Shown here piece after piece: positions 60,196 to 64,000 of a DNA stretch of 64,000 bases. The stretch lies in NCBI RefSeq assembly GCF_025567285.1, contig NZ_JAOQJT010000002.1, positions 1 to 64,000 on the forward strand. The letters run 5' to 3'. The stretch comes from Coprococcus aceti (GTDB lineage Bacteria > Bacillota > Clostridia > Lachnospirales > Lachnospiraceae). The translations under genes and the position numbers were made by a program. How positions within the stretch are numbered: the stretch's first letter is position 1; the number at the start of each line of letters is the position of its first letter. The notes under the pieces were generated by a model. The model was given only the letters and a program-made list of their open reading frames with translations, made no database searches and was not told the DNA's origin.

Positions 60196-60319
60196 AAAGA
60201 TACAAAATTTTCCTAAGACAAGGTTAAATCATCAAAAAGGGAGAAATATGAGGTAAATATTTGATGATTTATCCCTTTTTGATCGAAAAAGGCTTGTTTA
60301 GGAAAATTTTGTATCTTTT
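60196..60319. terminator. Nested palindrome between convergent genes
   Basis: Outer arms 60196-60222 and 60293-60319 share a 21-bp perfect inverted repeat extended by ACAAG. Inside, ATCAAAAAGGGA (60231-60242) pairs with TCCCTTTTTGAT (60272-60283). A competing stem TAAATCATCAAA / TTTGATGATTTA (60225-60236 / 60260-60271) uses some of the same bases. Placed between hisF (+) and the anti-sigma gene (-), it may terminate both. It could also be a MITE-like element. Confidence 0.6.
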
Positions 60320-60347
60320 GCTTTTTAATATGGCTTATTAGGAAAAA

Positions 60348-61040
60348 TTACTGTTCGATATATGTTGCATTTCCGTCAGCGGCGCTGCCGGATGAATCTG
60401 AAAGGTCATCATCCAGGTAAGGATTGCCTGTGTCAACACCCTCAGCATGCAGGGCGTCATTAAGCCATGGGTCGTTGTAGTCTTCAACGTTCATGTTGTT
60501 AAATATATATTTTCCATTCTTGTCGAAGAAGAGCTCGCACCAGCCACAGCTATCAGGTGTACCTCCGATGAGGATGACGCTGTGTGAGCCGTCCGTGTTC
60601 TTGATCTCATGACGGAAATATTTGTCAGGACCACATTTGTCGGTGATATCTTCCTTGGTATCTCCGAGAACAAGGTAGAGACGGCCGTTTTCAACTTTCG
60701 TGTAACCATTGACATCATCTGTAGATACGGTGAACTGTATGGAGTTTCCCTCACTGTTTTCCTCGTATATCACTTCGGTACCATTTGCCAGGTGGAAGGT
60801 CTGCTTTATGTAGTCGATGGCTGCTGAGACGGTTGTCCTTGTCGCCGGGATGCACAGAAGAACTGCGCACACGGCAGCGGCGATGGCGGCATATTTGCCG
60901 ACGCGGGCGAGTCTGTGACCAGATCTGCCGGTTTGAGCCTGTTCGGCAAGCTTTGCCCTGAGATCGTCTTTGTCATCCTGGGGCATGGTCACATTGTCCA
61001 TGGTAGCTTTGTATAATTCGTTTATATCTTTATTATTCAT
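60348..61040 (-). CDS. Anti-sigma factor-like membrane protein
   Basis: A 230-residue protein with a charged cytoplasmic N terminus (about 1-45), one membrane helix (about 47-66, YAAIAAAVCAVLLCIPAT) and an extracellular domain that includes NGTEVIYEEN and a Cys pair in SCGWCE. The tail is acidic. It lies 3 nt after an ECF sigma gene, the usual arrangement of sigma and membrane anti-sigma; no ZAS zinc motif is seen. Confidence 0.75.
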   Translation of the reverse strand: MNNKDINELYKATMDNVTMPQDDKDDLRAKLAEQAQTGRSGHRLARVGKYAAIAAAVCAVLLCIPATRTTVSAAIDYIKQTFHLANGTEVIYEENSEGNSIQFTVSTDDVNGYTKVENGRLYLVLGDTKEDITDKCGPDKYFRHEIKNTDGSHSVILIGGTPDSCGWCELFFDKNGKYIFNNMNVEDYNDPWLNDALHAEGVDTGNPYLDDDLSDSSGSAADGNATYIEQ

Positions 61041-61043
61041 GAT

Positions 61044-61517
61044 CTATTCCTCCTTTAAAAATTCTTTTAGCTGATCCCTTCCGCGGGATATCCGCATGGA
61101 GACTGCTGAGACTGACAAATGAAGCATCTTAGCGATCTCCTTGAATGAATACCCCTCGTAGTAGTGCAGATACAGAGCCGTGCGGTATGTATCGGGCAGC
61201 CTGTTTATGGCTGCAAACATTGACTGTTCCTCCATATTGAAGCCACTTGTGAGATCATCGTTTGCCAGCTCTTCATAGCTGCTGTTCAGTCTGTTTGCCG
61301 CTGATTTCAAATGGTTTCTGCACATATTTGCGGTCATGGTGAGAATATAGGACTTCTCACAGCCCCTTGATATGTGAGGACTTTTTTCTATAAGCTTGGT
61401 ATATACATTCTGGACAATGTCCTCGGAATCCGCTATATTGCCAAGAAAACTCATGGCCAGACGGAATGCATTGTCCGAGTAATTGTCATATAGTTCAAGC
61501 AGTTGCTGCTGCTTCAA
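61044..61517 (-). CDS. ECF-type RNA polymerase sigma factor
   Basis: A 157-residue sigma-70 family member. Region 2 is about 8-75 (LAMSFLGNIADSEDIVQNVYTKL) and region 4 about 105-155 (LPDTYRTALYLHYYEGYSFKEIAKMLHLSVSAVSMRISRGRDQLK). It starts with TTG; GGAGG lies upstream at good spacing, and no in-frame ATG is nearby. Likely activates its own operon after a cell-envelope signal relayed by the downstream membrane protein. Confidence 0.93.
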   Translation of the reverse strand: MKQQQLLELYDNYSDNAFRLAMSFLGNIADSEDIVQNVYTKLIEKSPHISRGCEKSYILTMTANMCRNHLKSAANRLNSSYEELANDDLTSGFNMEEQSMFAAINRLPDTYRTALYLHYYEGYSFKEIAKMLHLSVSAVSMRISRGRDQLKEFLKEE

Positions 61518-61752
61518 GTGTCATCACCTCCGTGGTTTGTATGTATGAGAGAATCAGGAATCTTGTTCCTTCTCAATTGAGTTCTCATATATAAAACAAA
61601 TCAAAATATCAAAATAGCACATGGATACGAAAATTTCTATCCCAAAAATCAATATTGAAAATTGCTTCGTAATTTGTACGGGACAAAAATGTACCAGATG
61701 TACAATAAGACCTGACATGAGATATTGATTTTACAAAAAAGGAGGACTGCGT
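61518..61752. other. Divergent intergenic region between ECF sigma and transposase
   Basis: AT-rich. It holds the short palindromes CTCAATTGAG (61573-61582) and GTACAATAAG-like stretches but no open frame, and specifically no IS3 orfA before the transposase. Confidence 0.5.
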
Positions 61753-62742
61753 ATGAGCAAGGCGAAAAGGAAAGATCCGTATCTGAGCGGTCTATTGCAG
61801 AAGCTTGCTGAGACCGATAAGAAGATTTCTTTTACACGGCTGAGGTCAGAAGATCTGGATGGCGAGAGTAGGAAAGCAATATACGAATTCATAGAAAAGT
61901 ATAGTGGCAGGTTTGGCGTGCGCTGGCTTTTGAACGAGTTTGGGCTGTCGCCAAGTGTGTACTATAATTACCTGCACAGTAAAAGAGATGGGTGCAAGGC
62001 ACAGAAAGATCAGATTTTAGATGAGATCCGTTCTATATATGAAGAGCATAATGGCACCGACGGATACAGAAAAATGCATTATTATCTGCTTCAGAGGGGT
62101 TATAATATCAGCCTTGAGACAACGAGAAAGTATATGAACCAGGAACTTGGATTGTGTTCGGTGGTTGGTGCCAGACATCCTCCGTATGAAAAGCGCATGC
62201 CTTTTCACATTTGTCCGGATATTTTAAAGGGTAATTTCAAGGCGGGCCGGGTAAATGAGAAGTGGAGCATAGATTTTACATTCATCGCACTTGAAAATGG
62301 AAGTATACGGTTCAACTGTGCCATTATGGATCTGTATGACAGGAGTATTGTAGCATCTCTGTGTGGCACTGAAATGACCTCGAAACTTGCTATAAAGACT
62401 TTGAAAAAGGCTCTGTCCACAGATGAAGGAATAGATCCACGGCGGCTGATCCTTCACTCTGATCAGGGAAATGAATTTACATCGGAGGAATTCACGACAT
62501 ATTGTCTGGAGAGAGGTATCCGTCAGAGTATGAGCCCTCCGGGGCATCCCTACAGCAATGCACCCATGGAAAGGTATTTCAGCACGTTAAAGAGCGAGCT
62601 GATCAACCGAAAAAGCTATGGTAATGAGAGAAATCTGTACGATGCAGTAGATGATTTTGTGGAGAATTACTATAATACGACGCGGCCACATACTTACAAC
62701 AATAATAAGCCTCCATATGAGGTGAGATATAAGCAGGCATAG
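61753..62742 (+). CDS. IS3-family OrfB-type transposase, without OrfA
   Basis: A 329-residue DDE transposase of the IS3/IS150 type. The integrase core has D174 (SIDFTF), D237 (HSDQGNEF) and E273 (PMERYFSTLKSE), with the expected 35-residue D-E gap. An HTH_21-like N terminus precedes it. Normal IS3 elements encode OrfA upstream in another frame; none is present. AAGGAGG is close to the ATG, so the gene looks translated on its own. Clear terminal inverted repeats were not found. Confidence 0.9.
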   Translation: MSKAKRKDPYLSGLLQKLAETDKKISFTRLRSEDLDGESRKAIYEFIEKYSGRFGVRWLLNEFGLSPSVYYNYLHSKRDGCKAQKDQILDEIRSIYEEHNGTDGYRKMHYYLLQRGYNISLETTRKYMNQELGLCSVVGARHPPYEKRMPFHICPDILKGNFKAGRVNEKWSIDFTFIALENGSIRFNCAIMDLYDRSIVASLCGTEMTSKLAIKTLKKALSTDEGIDPRRLILHSDQGNEFTSEEFTTYCLERGIRQSMSPPGHPYSNAPMERYFSTLKSELINRKSYGNERNLYDAVDDFVENYYNTTRPHTYNNNKPPYEVRYKQA

Positions 62743-62827
62743 ATCAAAACACGATATTGATAACAGGCAGGTCATTATATTATACTTAAATCTGTTGACA
62801 GATAGGCTATTGATTGGGGGATGAAAT

Positions 62828-63778
62828 ATGATACTCAGTGCCAGTAGAAGAACGGACATACCGACATTTTACTCGGAATGGTTTTTTAATAGAATAAAGG
62901 AAGGATTTCTGTATGTGAGGAATCCTATGAATGCGCATCAGATAAGCAGGATAGACCTCTCACCTGAGGTGGTTGACTGCATTGTGTTCTGGACAAAGAA
63001 TCCCATACCGATGCTTCCAAGGCTTCCGGAACTGGATGCGTACAAATACTATTTCCAGTTCACTCTGACAGGTTACGGCAAGGATATGGAGACGAATCTG
63101 CCTGATAAAAAGGGACAGCTCATTCCTGCATTTCAGGAGCTTGCCGGAAAGATAGGGAAAAAACGGGTCATCTGGAGATATGACCCGATAGTATTCACGA
63201 AGAAATATACGCCGGATTACCACATAAGGGCATTTACACAGATTGCGGAGGCGTTAGATGGCTGCACTGAGAAATGCGTCATCAGCTTCGTCGATATATA
63301 TGCCAAGAACAGGAAAAATATGCAGGTTGTGGACAGCTATGAGATGAGTCACGACGATCTGGAAGCATTTGCAAAGGCGATAGCGGACATTGCAAGATCA
63401 CATGGAATGTCGATGGCTACTTGTGCAGAGGTGGTGGATCTGGAGAAGTGCGGAATTGAACACAACTGCTGCATAGACAAGAAGCTCATAGAGGAGATTA
63501 TAGGCTGTGACATAAAGGTGGCAAAGGATAAGTCCCAGCGCCCTGAGTGCGGCTGCATGGAGAGCGTGGAGATTGGCTCATACAACACCTGTCTGAATGG
63601 ATGCAAATACTGTTATGCGAATTACTCGCCGGATGCGGTGAAGGCCAACTGCAAATGTTATGATCCCGCGTCACCGCTTCTCTGCGGTTCGGTCGGTGAG
63701 TACGACAAGATCACAGAACGAAAAGTGAAGTCACTGAAGCAGACTCAGCTCAGCTTCAGATTTGACGGTCAGGAATAA
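62828..63778 (+). CDS. DUF1848 family protein
   Basis: A 316-residue protein starting MILSASRRTDIPTFYSEWF, the DUF1848 signature, with VFWTKNPIPML and VIWRYDPI. The C-terminal part contains a Cys cluster (CGCMESVEIGSYNTCLNGCKYCYAN), which resembles a radical-SAM or iron-sulfur site. The reaction is unknown. Confidence 0.88.
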   Translation: MILSASRRTDIPTFYSEWFFNRIKEGFLYVRNPMNAHQISRIDLSPEVVDCIVFWTKNPIPMLPRLPELDAYKYYFQFTLTGYGKDMETNLPDKKGQLIPAFQELAGKIGKKRVIWRYDPIVFTKKYTPDYHIRAFTQIAEALDGCTEKCVISFVDIYAKNRKNMQVVDSYEMSHDDLEAFAKAIADIARSHGMSMATCAEVVDLEKCGIEHNCCIDKKLIEEIIGCDIKVAKDKSQRPECGCMESVEIGSYNTCLNGCKYCYANYSPDAVKANCKCYDPASPLLCGSVGEYDKITERKVKSLKQTQLSFRFDGQE

Positions 63779-63813
63779 CAGAACGGATAAATATAATTAG
63801 GAGGCGTAGATAA

Positions 63814-64000
63814 TTGAGGATATCTGAAAAGGAATGGGAAAACATTGATTTCAGAAAAAAGAAATACAGACAGCTCAAGGCGGCGCTTGATGAGGCTGTC
63901 ACAGGAAGAGATAATAAAGTATCTGCATTTGTATTGTGCGAAGACGGAAGATACAGCACGGAAGCTCTCGACAGGTTGGTAGATGAGCTGATAAAGTCCA
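63814..64000 (+). CDS. Hypothetical protein, cut by the window end
   Basis: An open frame from TTG 63814, preceded by AGGAGG, continues to the end of the window (62 codons). It is hydrophilic and begins MRISEKEWENIDFRKKKYRQLK. No family recognised from this fragment. Confidence 0.65.
   Translation, partial: MRISEKEWENIDFRKKKYRQLKAALDEAVTGRDNKVSAFVLCEDGRYSTEALDRLVDELIKS

Noticed and set aside
60248..60256. Start-stop mini-frame (ATG AGG TAA) behind AAAGGGAG in the nested palindrome
   Set aside because: Two codons within a terminator-like palindrome; most likely chance.
61700..62790. Terminal inverted repeats of an IS element (GACCTG ... CAGGTC)
   Set aside because: The match covers only about six bases at each side, too short to claim the ends of an insertion sequence.

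Overview
The window looks like the chromosome of a gut Lachnospiraceae member (Firmicutes, Clostridia; a Coprococcus/Eubacterium-like organism fits best). Reasons: moderate GC with AGGAGG ribosome-binding sites, the Gram-positive order rimP-nusA-ylxR-ylxQ-infB-rbfA-nrnA-truB-ribF, a ylxM-ffh-rpsP-khpA-rimM-trmD cluster, a SpoIID/cortex-type protein pointing to a spore-former lineage, and very large secreted proteins with Ig-like and BspA-type leucine-rich repeats. The genus is inference.

Layout. 0-1.3 kb: an AT-rich, 5'-truncated reading frame and two identical tRNA-Glu genes. 1.3-3.3 kb: a SpoIID/peptidoglycan-binding protein (minus) and a siroheme-type dehydrogenase. 3.4-12.1 kb: the nusA-infB operon, linking transcription, translation initiation, tRNA modification and flavin synthesis. 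12.1-17.6 kb: a 1776-residue secreted GH9 glucanase. 17.6-18.8 kb: a MarR regulator and a YczE-type membrane protein. 18.9-27.6 kb: a type I restriction-modification locus (hsdM, hsdS1, tyrosine recombinase, hsdS2, hsdR). A 2.5-kb segment holding hsdS1, the recombinase and a type I toxin-antitoxin-like module lies between short direct repeats. 27.6-34.1 kb: a DUF4132-type giant protein with two small partners, preceded by two copies of a palindrome. 34.1-45.1 kb: a cyclic di-GMP-I riboswitch followed by a 3545-residue subtilase/leucine-rich-repeat/Ig-like surface protein. 45.2-50.4 kb: a DUF4143 ATPase and the ffh-trmD cluster. 50.5-53.7 kb: a lipoprotein and a two-component system. 53.7-58 kb: topoisomerase IV-type subunits. 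58-60.1 kb: YefM-YoeB and hisHF. 60.1-64 kb: a complex palindrome, an ECF sigma/anti-sigma pair, a lone IS3-type transposase, a DUF1848 protein and the start of one more gene.

The regions most worth a second look are: (1) the riboswitch-controlled giant surface protease, whose C-terminal module is shared with the GH9 enzyme 27 kb away; (2) the hsdS cassette that appears to carry its own recombinase and a small-RNA/peptide pair; (3) the DUF4132 operon with its TGTGCA-N5-TGCACA repeats; (4) an AT-rich block inside the giant repeat gene that suggests a recombined segment. All assignments come from reading motifs and DNA structure by eye; no database search was run.
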